Positions 1 through 6,158 of a DNA stretch of 9,432 bases are shown here, piece by piece (positions within the stretch are counted from its first letter, which is position 1; each line of letters opens with the position of its first letter). The stretch is from positions 1 to 9,432 of the forward strand of contig JAMOMX010000300.1 in the NCBI GenBank assembly GCA_027066935.1. The letters run 5' to 3'. This DNA is from Sulfurimonas sp. (GTDB lineage Bacteria; Campylobacterota; Campylobacteria; Campylobacterales; Sulfurimonadaceae). Position numbers and translations under genes: made by a program. The notes below the pieces were generated by a model. That model saw only the letters and a program-made list of their open reading frames with translations. It was not told where the DNA came from and did no database searches.

Positions 1-161
1 TTGTGAAAGATCGGCTTCATGTCTATCATGAGCAGACACGTCCGCTTATTGACTACTACAGTAACCTCGCTAAAAGCGATGCATCACTCAAATATATTCG
101 CGTTGACGGTACGCAAGATATTGCCGTCGTCCAAGAGAGCATTATGGCGCAGCTGGCATAA
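1..161 (+). CDS. adk: Adenylate kinase, C-terminal end (partial)
   Basis: The frame beginning at base 3 reads 52 residues to a TAA at 159-161, starting VKDRLHVYHEQTRPLIDYY and ending ESIMAQLA. The pattern R-x-x-V-Y-H-E-Q-T-x-P-L-x-x-Y-Y is the C-terminal part of adenylate kinase, the cytoplasmic enzyme that interconverts ATP + AMP and 2 ADP; it follows the LID domain. The N-terminal part, with the P-loop, lies outside the window. Base composition is like that of the right-hand flank (bioA and the flavoprotein) and unlike the AT-rich block that starts about 35 bases after the stop, so this gene is taken as the left host flank. A longer open frame at 19-225 on the same strand is a shadow in another frame. 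Identification rests on a short fragment but a characteristic one. Confidence 0.85.
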   Translation, partial: VKDRLHVYHEQTRPLIDYYSNLAKSDASLKYIRVDGTQDIAVVQESIMAQLA

Positions 162-195
162 GCTGTGGCTCTTTAGAAAAATATATGCCCCCTCC

Positions 196-214
196 ATTCT
201 AGAAATAAGTGCAA
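196..214 (+). repeat. Left inverted repeat of the AT-rich block
   Basis: ATTCTAGAAATAAGTGCAA on the plus strand matches ATTCTAAAAATAAGTGCAA on the minus strand at 8024-8042, with one mismatch (G/A at position 7). Similarity fades inward after a shared TTTC and outward within about 10 bases. It lies 35 bases after the adk stop and 10 bases outside the last recognisable codon of the alpha/beta-hydrolase remnant. Confidence 0.6.
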
Positions 215-223
215 TTTCCACCT

Positions 224-421
224 AAAATCAACTGCATTGTTGTCTAATTTAGGAGATTTATGCCCTCATAGATTTAGTCATAAAACTTGATACTTTTTTC
301 TAGAAAAAAGATGTTGTTTCTCAAACTGAGTTAAATTTACACCCAATCCATGAATAAACAGAATCGTCTCTTTATCGGGATTGCTTGACAATTGGTAAAA
401 TATATAGACCTTATTTTTCAT
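224..421 (-). pseudogene. Alpha/beta-hydrolase N-terminus, truncated and with stops
   Basis: Reading from an ATG at 421 on the minus strand gives about 66 codons resembling the start of an alpha/beta-hydrolase-fold enzyme. There is a beta-strand ETILFIHGLG holding the HG oxyanion-hole motif (about residues 19-28), then LTQFEKQHLF, then KYQVL-stop-LNL-stop-GHKS, where the family usually has a strand followed by D-L-R-G-H-G-x-S. The two in-frame TGA codons are at 278-280 and 266-268; the second sits exactly where the conserved Arg (CGA to TGA would do it) is expected. Similarity ends about DNNAVDF, 10 bases from the left inverted repeat, so the nucleophile elbow and the rest of the enzyme are missing. 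The ATG overlaps the kinase stop by 11 bases, which suggests that it was once a translationally coupled third gene after regulator and kinase. The stretch 162-223 holds only the repeat and no gene. Confidence 0.7.
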
Positions 422-2198
422 CTAAATTTAGCATAAAAACAGCTCCTTCCTCTCCATTATGAACTTCTATCTTGCCACCCATGTTTCTTTCAATAATCAT
501 CTTAGACATATAGAGCCCTATTCCTAAACCTTGCTTTTTTGTTGTGAAATATGGTTCAAATATCTGTTGGATTTTTGCTATCTTTATTCCTCCTCCATTA
601 TCGATGATTTTAACCTCTAAGTTATCTATCTCTATAAAAATTTTAGGAGAAACAATTTTTTGTTCAGTTAGTATATCTTTTGCATTAGTCAACAAATTTA
701 ACACCACTTGTTTGTATTCATTTTTGTAGTTAAAAATACTTTTTTCATCATAAACTTTTAGCTTAATCTCTATCTCTTTTAAATTAAGAAGGGTTATGAC
801 ATCTTGTGTTGCCTCAACCAAACTAAAAAGTTCTTTGCTTTTATCTGGTGCATAAAAGTTTCTAAAATCATCAATGGTTTGAGACATAAACTCTAGTTGA
901 TGCTCCGCTTCTTCTAATTTTTTTTCATGAATTTTTTGTTTATCTTTCTTCTCTATATTCATCAAAATAAATCCTAAACGCGTTAATGGTTGTCGCCATT
1001 GGTGAGCAATATTTCCTAGCATATCTCCCATGGAAGCAAGTTTACTTTGGTGTATCAATAGCTCTTTTTGCTCCTCTTTCTCGTTTTTAACTTCTTGCAT
1101 CTTATATGAAATGGCAACAGAAAAGAACAAAGCCTCAATAGTAGAACCAACATACAAAGGATCAATCAAAAATAGTTTTTCAGAAAAAAAGTCTGATAAA
1201 AACACTCCAAACATCAATGCGAACCAACCAAATAAAAAAAAGAGTGCTGGTTTATAGCCTTGTTTCAAGCGTAACCAAGCTACCCATATGACATAAAGTA
1301 AGAAAAAAGTATAAAGTTTTAGTATCATCATAATAGGGATAAAAAAGAGTATCAAATCGATGATAGCAAAGAGTGTTATAAAATGTAAAACCTTATCATG
1401 AAAAGGAAGATATTTTTTAGTTTCTAAAAAAGAACGTATAAAAAGAAGTATAAAAAGTATAATCACTTCAACAATAATAAAATAGAAAAAAATAGCTATC
1501 TCTTCATTCTCTACATTTCCCATAACATAGGTCTCAATGACATCAGTTTGATAAAAAAGAATTACTATCATATTAAACTGCATCAACATATAGTAAAGAT
1601 AAGATTTTTCACGATTGTACAGATATAAAGCTCCATTATAGATAGCTGTCATAAAGATAACTCCCAAAAGAAAGAAGCTAATAATCATCTTTAAACTATA
1701 GTTATTTATCCATGTAGAGAAAGTTTGAGGGGTATAAAATGTAGCAATACGAACAACATGAGATTGGGAAGGAAGAGCTTTCAAAAAATATCTTCGGCTA
1801 TCCTTGATTTTATTATAATAAAAAGAAAAAAACTTTCTACCTAAAAAAGAAAACTTTTCAATATGTTGATGAGTTTTAAAGCTATGTATATCAAAATCAA
1901 AAACTGTATGTTCTACCCAGTAGTTTCCACTTGATAGATTTTCATCTAACTCTATCATTATCCAATTAAACCGATGTTTAGTATCTTGTCTAAAAGTAGA
2001 TTCATCGTCACTATCCCATAAAAGTTCAAACTCATCATCTTTTTCATCTTGGGTTTCAATTTTAAACTTGGATATATATTTATCAATTTCGCTTATATCT
2101 ATTGTTTTATCAGTTTCATATGTTTTAAGCATAATAGATGAGTTATTGGCTAAGAGTAGTGAGGATAATAAAACAAGAAGTGCAATAAACTTTTTCAT
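411..2198 (-). CDS. 7TMR-DISM sensor histidine kinase
   Basis: This 595-residue inner-membrane sensor kinase presumably passes phosphate to the response regulator encoded just upstream. In order, it has a signal peptide (1-17), a periplasmic DISMED2-like beta domain (about 20-165, ending SHVVRIATFYTPQTF), a seven-helix 7TMR-DISM membrane block (about 168-365), and a short charged linker (366-385). The kinase core follows: H-box IAHQWRQPL with phosphoacceptor His399, N-box NLLTNAKD (Asn505), G1 box DNGGGI (533-538), F-box FEPYFTTK (547-554) and G2 box GLGIGLY (557-563). All catalytic boxes are present, so it should be active. DISMED2 domains are thought to bind carbohydrate-like or other small ligands, but the ligand here is unknown. 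The gene lies 36 bases after the regulator stop, and a copy of the shared TCACATCA box sits in that gap. Upstream of the ATG only a weak AGG is visible as a ribosome site. Its stop overlaps the start of the hydrolase pseudogene. Confidence 0.95.
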   Translation of the reverse strand: MKKFIALLVLLSSLLLANNSSIMLKTYETDKTIDISEIDKYISKFKIETQDEKDDEFELLWDSDDESTFRQDTKHRFNWIMIELDENLSSGNYWVEHTVFDFDIHSFKTHQHIEKFSFLGRKFFSFYYNKIKDSRRYFLKALPSQSHVVRIATFYTPQTFSTWINNYSLKMIISFFLLGVIFMTAIYNGALYLYNREKSYLYYMLMQFNMIVILFYQTDVIETYVMGNVENEEIAIFFYFIIVEVIILFILLFIRSFLETKKYLPFHDKVLHFITLFAIIDLILFFIPIMMILKLYTFFLLYVIWVAWLRLKQGYKPALFFLFGWFALMFGVFLSDFFSEKLFLIDPLYVGSTIEALFFSVAISYKMQEVKNEKEEQKELLIHQSKLASMGDMLGNIAHQWRQPLTRLGFILMNIEKKDKQKIHEKKLEEAEHQLEFMSQTIDDFRNFYAPDKSKELFSLVEATQDVITLLNLKEIEIKLKVYDEKSIFNYKNEYKQVVLNLLTNAKDILTEQKIVSPKIFIEIDNLEVKIIDNGGGIKIAKIQQIFEPYFTTKKQGLGIGLYMSKMIIERNMGGKIEVHNGEEGAVFMLNLDEK

Positions 2199-2208
2199 AG
2201 TAATAACC

Positions 2209-2228
2209 TAACTAAAAATGATGTGAAA
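2209..2228 (-). promoter_or_regulatory. Candidate OmpR-type box before the kinase
   Basis: On the minus strand, TTTCACATCA is followed directly by TTTTTAGTTA. The first half is identical to the one before the barrel gene (4961-4970), and the identity there extends to 18 bases when the preceding T run and following TTTT are included. The box begins only 7 bases after the regulator stop and ends 10 bases before the kinase ATG, leaving little room for a normal promoter downstream of it. It may instead act on a promoter inside the regulator gene, or be a less active copy. Confidence 0.4.
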
Positions 2229-2234
2229 AAAATA

Positions 2235-2909
2235 TTATTTCACTTTTAATCTATATCCAAACCCAGAAATATTTTCGATGTATTCACCTTGAAGCTTTAT
2301 TCTAACGGTTCTCACCAAAGCACGAAGAGCATCTTTACTCATCACATCATCATACCAAATAATGTTTTCTATCTCTTCATAGTGAACAACTCTATGATGA
2401 TTTTTTGCTAACAAATCTAAAAGTCGAAGCTCTTTATTGCTTAATTTAATAAGCTCTTTATCTATCATAAGAGTTTTGTTCAGTTTGTCATAACAGCTCT
2501 TTTGGTCAATATATAAAATACTGTCCATATGAAGATGTTCTAGTACAAGTTGAAGTGCCTCTTTAAGTTTTCTAGAGGTTATTGGTTTGTTTATATATTT
2601 AATTAGTTGTAACTCTACAGCTTGTAAGAGATAGCTTTGATGACTAAAAGCAGTAGCAATAATAATGGGTGTTGTTTTATCTTTTTCCCTAATCTTTTTT
2701 GCCATCTTCAAACCATTAAGTCTTGGCATCTCAATATCAGTAATGATAATATCTGGTTTTCTTTCATCATAAATCTTAAGTGCTACTAATCCATCTTTAG
2801 CTTGAAACACCTCTTTAAAAAACTCACTCAAATACTCCACAGCATTTTGGAGAATAATTTCATCATCTTCAACATAGAGAATGGTTAGGTTTGAAAACTC
2901 ATTTTTCAT
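2235..2909 (-). CDS. OmpR-family response regulator
   Basis: This cytoplasmic two-component regulator has 224 residues from the chosen start. The receiver domain (about 7-125) has the acidic pair Asp15/Asp16, phosphoacceptor Asp58 in IITDIEMP, Thr86 and Lys108 before Pro109. The C-terminal winged-helix DNA-binding domain (about 135-224) reads through KLSNKELRLLDLL, the recognition-helix region DALRALVRTVRIKL and the closing hairpin NISGFGYRLKV, the standard Trans_reg_C layout. A GTG 51 bases further upstream (at 2960) would add 17 residues. I prefer the ATG at 2909 because the added residues are not receiver-like and because the GTG would lie inside the shared regulatory box at 2955-2974. Neither start has a clear ribosome site. 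The kinase follows in the same direction; the DUF4395 gene is divergent. It is the obvious candidate for binding the TCACATYA boxes found across this block. Confidence 0.93.
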   Translation of the reverse strand: MKNEFSNLTILYVEDDEIILQNAVEYLSEFFKEVFQAKDGLVALKIYDERKPDIIITDIEMPRLNGLKMAKKIREKDKTTPIIIATAFSHQSYLLQAVELQLIKYINKPITSRKLKEALQLVLEHLHMDSILYIDQKSCYDKLNKTLMIDKELIKLSNKELRLLDLLAKNHHRVVHYEEIENIIWYDDVMSKDALRALVRTVRIKLQGEYIENISGFGYRLKVK

Positions 2910-2954
2910 AAGGTATTTTAGTAAAAGTTTATAAAATTTAGGCTTTCTTATTTT

Positions 2955-2974
2955 TCTCACATTAGTTTCTATTA
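2955..2974 (+). promoter_or_regulatory. Candidate OmpR-type box in the regulator/DUF4395 gap
   Basis: TCTCACATTA is followed directly by GTTTCTATTA; the first half differs from TTTCACATTA at one position. A TATAAA that could be a -10 element for the rightward gene lies at 2978-2983, 3 bases after the box, and a strong ribosome site (AGGGG) precedes the ATG at 3008. In the other direction the box is 45 bases upstream of the preferred regulator start, so one site could serve both divergent units, including autoregulation. Confidence 0.45.
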
Positions 2975-3007
2975 AGATATAAACAAATAGTAAAAAAAGG
3001 GGAAATC

Positions 3008-3658
3008 ATGTCAAAAATTTTTAATTTTGGTGAAGTAGTCAAAGGATATAAGGTAAAAGTAATTAACGAAAGAGAAGCCCGAGCAGGGGCAGGTATACTC
3101 TTTCTTTTTGCTTTACTCTCTTTTATAAACTGCATCTATACTAAAAATATACTCATTACTCAGATATTTATTTGGGCATTTTTAGGTGAGTTTATTATTC
3201 GTGTACTCATTAATCCAAAATATGCTCCAAGTCTCATAATAGGGCGTTTTATGGTAAACAATCAAACTCCTGAATATGTAGGAGCAACTCAAAAAAGATT
3301 TGCTTGGGGACTCGGGCTTTTTTTAGCATTTTTCTTATTTGGTTTGACAACTCTTTTTCCCTCAACTACACCCATAGAAGAGGAGAGTTTACATAATGTC
3401 CTTATAGGTCTAAGCTGTATGACCTGTTTAGTTTTACTATATTTTGAAGCAATATTTGGTATATGTTTAGGGTGTAAGCTCTATAACTTATTTAATAAAA
3501 ATAGTAATAATTACTGTGCAGGTGACTTATGTGAAAAATCTAGTACACATGCATGTCAAAAAATTTCAATGACTCAAGTAGTTGTTTTAGTTCTTTTTTT
3601 TGCTATCTTGGTTGTAGTATTTGTTAGATACACAAGTACAAGTTTTTTGGTTAATTAA
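3008..3658 (+). CDS. DUF4395 family membrane protein
   Basis: This 216-residue inner-membrane protein matches the DUF4395 family. After a short cytoplasmic start (GYKVKVINEREARAGAG) there are predicted membrane helices at about 26-45, 48-68, 99-117, 131-153 and 188-207. The loop with NPKYAPSLIIGR and the segment QKRFAWGLGLFLAF are characteristic, as is the late C-L-G-C-K motif. The protein has two CxxC pairs (Cys137/140 and Cys153/156), a Cys170-x4-Cys175 pair and Cys183. These could bind a metal or form thiol/disulfide pairs, but no reaction is known for the family and I assign none. The ribosome site AAAAGGGG is strong and well spaced. The gene is divergent from the response regulator and shares the 2955-2974 box with it, so it is probably regulated by that system. 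Confidence 0.88.
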   Translation: MSKIFNFGEVVKGYKVKVINEREARAGAGILFLFALLSFINCIYTKNILITQIFIWAFLGEFIIRVLINPKYAPSLIIGRFMVNNQTPEYVGATQKRFAWGLGLFLAFFLFGLTTLFPSTTPIEEESLHNVLIGLSCMTCLVLLYFEAIFGICLGCKLYNLFNKNSNNYCAGDLCEKSSTHACQKISMTQVVVLVLFFAILVVVFVRYTSTSFLVN

Positions 3659-3678
3659 ACTCACATTAGAGTTCATCA
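3659..3678 (+). promoter_or_regulatory. Candidate OmpR-type box before serine hydrolase 1
   Basis: ACTCACATTA is followed by GAGTTCATCA. The first half contains the core TCACATTA, and the second half repeats CAT-C-A at a 10-base offset. It begins immediately after the DUF4395 stop and lies about 92 bases before the hydrolase ATG, the longest such distance in the block. It is the weakest second half-site of the five. Confidence 0.35.
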
Positions 3679-3770
3679 TATTTTATGGAAAACTATAACT
3701 TTTAAAAATTTTAAGGAAAAGAAAAACTCATTTCTTTTTGTTACAGTTTCAAAATAATAAGGATTCAAAA

Positions 3771-4928
3771 ATGAAAATAATAATCACTTGCTTTTTTATA
3801 TACATCCTAACTAATATGACTGGCTGTGCAACATCCCCACAAGGAGCAACGACATATAAGGGAGCACCTAAGCATGTACAACCACATTTAGATGTACTTC
3901 CACTACACAGTACTTATAACATTAGCCAAAAATTAGATAATTCAACAGAAAGTAAACTAAACCAAAAGATAGATGAACTCTTTACCAAAAATGATATAGC
4001 AGGTATTACAGCTACAGCTCTTATTCCTGAAAAAGGCATGTGGGAAACAACGAGAGGATTTATATCTAAACAAGACAATATAGTTGTAGATGATACTACA
4101 GTATTTTACTGGGCAAGTGTTGGTAAACTTATAAATAGTACTATCATTCATCAACTTATACAAGAGGGTAAACTCTCTTTTGATGACAAACTCTCTAAAT
4201 GGTTTCCCAATATTCAAAATGCCAAAAAAATAACGATAGAACAACTGCTCACACATACCAATGGAATTTATAGTTTTAATGCGGATCCTAATTTACATGC
4301 AAGTAACGAAAGTTTTAGCCCAGAGGAGCTTCTAGAAATAGCAAAATCTCACAACAATCTATTTGAGTCTGGTAAATATTGGTCATATACAAATACAGGT
4401 TATTTACTCTTGTCGTTAATCATAGAAAAAATAGAATTCAATACATTTGCCCAGGTAGTAAAAGATAGGATTACTGAGCCTTTAAACCTAAAAACACTTA
4501 GAACTGCTACAAAAGATGACCCTAATCTAGCTTTAGCACATAAGAAAGATTTGGTTATAAGAAAGGATTATTCCTCTCTTTTAGGTGCTGGTGGCTTTGT
4601 AAGTAATTCAAAAGATATGGCGACTTTTTTAAGTACTCTACTTACAGGTAAAATAATACCTATAAAAGAAGTGTATGACATGATGAAAGACTTGTACCCT
4701 ATGTTCGGTGGTAATCATCAATACTATGGTAAAGGAATTATGCTCTATGATTTCAATGCAATTGACCAAACAAATAATGTTTGGATAGGTCATTCTGGAG
4801 GGACTGAAAATTATAAAGCTATTCTTGTATACGATACTAAGTCCAAAGTAATTATAGCAATTTCAATCAATGAAAATATACCAGCAGAAACTGTCGCATA
4901 CAAATTAATGGAGATAATTAATAACTAA
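3771..4928 (+). CDS. Serine-hydrolase lipoprotein (class-C beta-lactamase fold) 1
   Basis: This 385-residue exported serine hydrolase belongs to the beta-lactamase/PBP4-like family (PF00144). A lipoprotein signal precedes M-T-G-C, with Cys19 as the lipidated residue, so it should be membrane-anchored and face the periplasm. The active-site set is complete: Ser116-Val-Gly-Lys119, Tyr206-Thr-Asn208 and His341-Ser-Gly343. Family landmarks QEGKLSFDDKLSKWFP and IEQLLTHTNGI are also present. The fold covers D-aminopeptidases, carboxypeptidases, esterases and class C beta-lactamases, and the substrate cannot be told from sequence. The ATG at 3771 is chosen because AAGGA sits 7 bases upstream and the signal peptide then starts directly; an upstream TTG at 3738 would only add 11 non-signal residues. 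It is a distant paralogue of the hydrolase at 6159 but lacks that protein's C-terminal domain. Confidence 0.93.
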   Translation: MKIIITCFFIYILTNMTGCATSPQGATTYKGAPKHVQPHLDVLPLHSTYNISQKLDNSTESKLNQKIDELFTKNDIAGITATALIPEKGMWETTRGFISKQDNIVVDDTTVFYWASVGKLINSTIIHQLIQEGKLSFDDKLSKWFPNIQNAKKITIEQLLTHTNGIYSFNADPNLHASNESFSPEELLEIAKSHNNLFESGKYWSYTNTGYLLLSLIIEKIEFNTFAQVVKDRITEPLNLKTLRTATKDDPNLALAHKKDLVIRKDYSSLLGAGGFVSNSKDMATFLSTLLTGKIIPIKEVYDMMKDLYPMFGGNHQYYGKGIMLYDFNAIDQTNNVWIGHSGGTENYKAILVYDTKSKVIIAISINENIPAETVAYKLMEIINN

Positions 4929-4963
4929 TTACTTTGCAAATATATTAGTTATCTCATTTTTTT
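4921..4963 (+). terminator. Weak hairpin and T-run after serine hydrolase 1
   Basis: ATAACTAAT (4921-4929) and ATTAGTTAT (4944-4952) are perfect inverted repeats with a 14-base loop, followed by CTCA and seven T (4957-4963). The stem contains the hydrolase stop codon and only one G-C pair, so it would be a weak terminator. The T-run also belongs to the regulatory stretch before the barrel gene. Confidence 0.35.
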
Positions 4964-4980
4964 CACATCATTTTACATTA
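4951..4980 (+). promoter_or_regulatory. Candidate OmpR-type box before the barrel gene
   Basis: The two tandem half-sites TTTCACATCA (4961-4970) and TTTTACATTA (4971-4980) agree at 8 of 10 positions, both differences being C/T. This is the clearest direct repeat of the set and has the 10-base period expected for tandem OmpR/PhoB-type monomers. Bases 4951-4968 match 6090-6107, before serine hydrolase 2, at 17 of 18 positions. A possible -10 (TAATAT, 4987-4992) follows, then AAAGGAG and the ATG at 5017. Confidence 0.5.
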
Positions 4981-5016
4981 GACTCTTAATATCAAAAAAC
5001 AAAGGAGTAATTTAAA

Positions 5017-5613
5017 ATGAAAAAATACCAATTTTTAAATAGTGTTATCTTGGTAACATTATTGAGTACGCCAAGTCATGCAAATAGTGAGGATGGATTT
5101 TATGTTGGTTTTGATTCTACTGTCGCTAATTTGGGAGATGAATCTATAAAAATTACAAACAAAGATAAAAGTACAAAAAACTATAAAGAGATTGACTATG
5201 ATCATTGTAACATCAAAGTAGGATACCAGCACTTTCAAGGCAATCGTATTGAGTTTTACTATAGACATAACAATCTTAATGCAAAAGAGGGAGATATAAC
5301 GACAAAAACTTATGGATTTAACTATGAGTGGGCATTTTCTTCTCTTGGTTCAGATACTATCGTACCTTATATATTGATAGGTATCGGAGGAGGCAAAGTT
5401 TCATCTAGCAAAATAAAATCCATAGACAAGGCAGAAGCAGGGGAAGCCAATCTAGGTATAGGAATACACTATAAATTTAACAAAAATATCGATATGCAAA
5501 TGGGATATAGTCTCACTTCTACAGGTTTTGATAAATTTGATAATAAAACAACAGATGACACATCAGTTATAGACCAAAATCAACTTCTGTTGGGGCTAAG
5601 TTATAAATTTTAA
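5017..5613 (+). CDS. Outer-membrane beta-barrel protein (opacity/porin-like)
   Basis: This 198-residue exported protein is of the small outer-membrane beta-barrel type. A signal peptide with a Ser-His-Ala cleavage site after residue 22 is followed by a mature start EDGFYVGFDS, a typical first barrel strand. The rest is made of alternating strands with glycines and aromatics, for example KVGYQHFQ, RIEFYYRHNN, TYGFNYEWAF, VPYILIGIGGGK, NLGIGIHYKF and DMQMGYSLTS. The last strand LLLGLSYKF ends in a C-terminal phenylalanine, the signal used by the Bam machinery. Its length fits an eight-stranded barrel of the OmpA/OmpX/opacity class; it is probably structural or adhesive rather than a trimeric porin. 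The ribosome site AAAGGAG lies 9 bases before the ATG. The upstream region carries the clearest copy of the shared regulatory box, which suggests control by the local two-component system. Confidence 0.87.
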   Translation: MKKYQFLNSVILVTLLSTPSHANSEDGFYVGFDSTVANLGDESIKITNKDKSTKNYKEIDYDHCNIKVGYQHFQGNRIEFYYRHNNLNAKEGDITTKTYGFNYEWAFSSLGSDTIVPYILIGIGGGKVSSSKIKSIDKAEAGEANLGIGIHYKFNKNIDMQMGYSLTSTGFDKFDNKTTDDTSVIDQNQLLLGLSYKF

Positions 5614-5650
5614 GAAAGTAACACCACCAAGTACAATATAACAATAAAGT

Positions 5651-5818
5651 ATCTATTGAGAGTTGAGAGATGGTTAAGCTCCAGTTTCATATGGGAATAG
5701 TCCATTTTTTCTCAGCATTTTTTATACCCATAAAAAGCAGTTTGATCAGGCTGTTATCATTGGGAAAAGGAGACAGGTAACCCTCGTCGATTAAGGTTAC
5801 AATTCGTAAAAAACTTAC
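5651..5818 (-). pseudogene. IS256-type (mutator) transposase C-terminal relic
   Basis: One minus-strand frame reads VTLIDEGYLSPFPNDNSL, then IKLLFMGIKNAEKKWTIPI, a stop (TGA, 5687-5689), then NWSLTISQLSI. This matches the C-terminal end of IS256/mutator transposases, where KLLY-x-x-I-x-NA-x-KKWT-x-PI-x-NW-x-x-x-x-x-QL-x-I is typical; the stop replaces the residue that is usually Arg or Gln. Further upstream on that strand (to about 5860) the expected TTNA-x-E region appears only in other frames (for example VNGEVEFSRF), suggesting frameshifts. The catalytic DDE core and both element ends are gone. The region 5614-6158 has no convincing intact gene; this relic accounts for its first half. Confidence 0.7.
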
Positions 5819-5873
5819 GGGAATCTGCTGAATTCAACTTCGCCGTTGACACAAGAGATGCCTTTCATAGATA

Positions 5874-6083
5874 ATGAGTTTAAAAAGCTTCTCTCTCATA
5901 CATAATCAGCAGTTTGAATTACTCATCGCTAAGATTTTAAAAAAAGAACAAATTAATAATACTAAAAGCAAAGCTAAAATTATCATTGCTAGCTATGAAG
6001 GGAAATTAATTATTTATCATCTCAATCAAAATAAAAATCAATTTAAAGAAATTTATCGGAAGTGCAGAAGAGAGTGTAACTAA
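5874..6083 (+). CDS. Doubtful small ORF, 69 residues
   Basis: This open frame starts at an ATG 56 bases beyond the in-frame part of the transposase relic and encodes a lysine-rich peptide with no family I recognise. A middle part reads KIIIASYEGKLIIYHLNQN. There is no usable ribosome site within the expected distance of the ATG, no signal peptide and no membrane segment. It could be the remnant of a larger gene disrupted when the insertion sequence arrived, or a chance frame in AT-rich DNA. It is listed because nothing else explains 5874-6083. Confidence 0.2.
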   Translation: MSLKSFSLIHNQQFELLIAKILKKEQINNTKSKAKIIIASYEGKLIIYHLNQNKNQFKEIYRKCRRECN

Positions 6084-6089
6084 ACTTTT

Positions 6090-6119
6090 ATCTCATTTTC
6101 TTCACATTTTTTTCAATTA
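6090..6119 (+). promoter_or_regulatory. Candidate OmpR-type box before serine hydrolase 2
   Basis: The tandem half-sites are CTTCACATTT (6100-6109) and TTTTCAATTA (6110-6119). Bases 6090-6107 are 17 of 18 identical to 4951-4968 before the barrel gene. Possible -10 elements are TACAAT (6118-6123) and TATCTA (6129-6134). The ribosome site AAGGG (6148-6152) precedes the ATG at 6159. Confidence 0.45.
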
Positions 6120-6158
6120 CAATACCTTTATCTAAAATTTAACGATAAAGGGAAACAG

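Noticed and set aside
19..225. 68-residue open frame on the plus strand
   Set aside because: It overlaps the adenylate kinase end in another frame; the adk frame gives a clear family match and this one does not.
2910..2960. GTG at 2960 as start of the response regulator
   Set aside because: The extra 17 residues are not receiver-like and the GTG falls inside the shared regulatory box; it remains possible since neither start has a ribosome site.
3738..3770. TTG at 3738 as start of serine hydrolase 1
   Set aside because: It adds 11 polar residues before a normal lipoprotein signal and lacks a ribosome site, while AAGGA is correctly placed before the ATG at 3771.
3957..4256. 99-residue minus-strand open frame inside serine hydrolase 1
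   Set aside because: It is antisense to the conserved catalytic core of the hydrolase and has no recognisable motif or ribosome site.
5614..6158. Possible non-coding RNA, CRISPR or retroelement in the long gap
   Set aside because: There is no repeat-spacer pattern or reverse-transcriptase motif; the first half is explained by the transposase relic and the rest is featureless A/T-rich DNA apart from a doubtful ORF and the hydrolase 2 promoter region.
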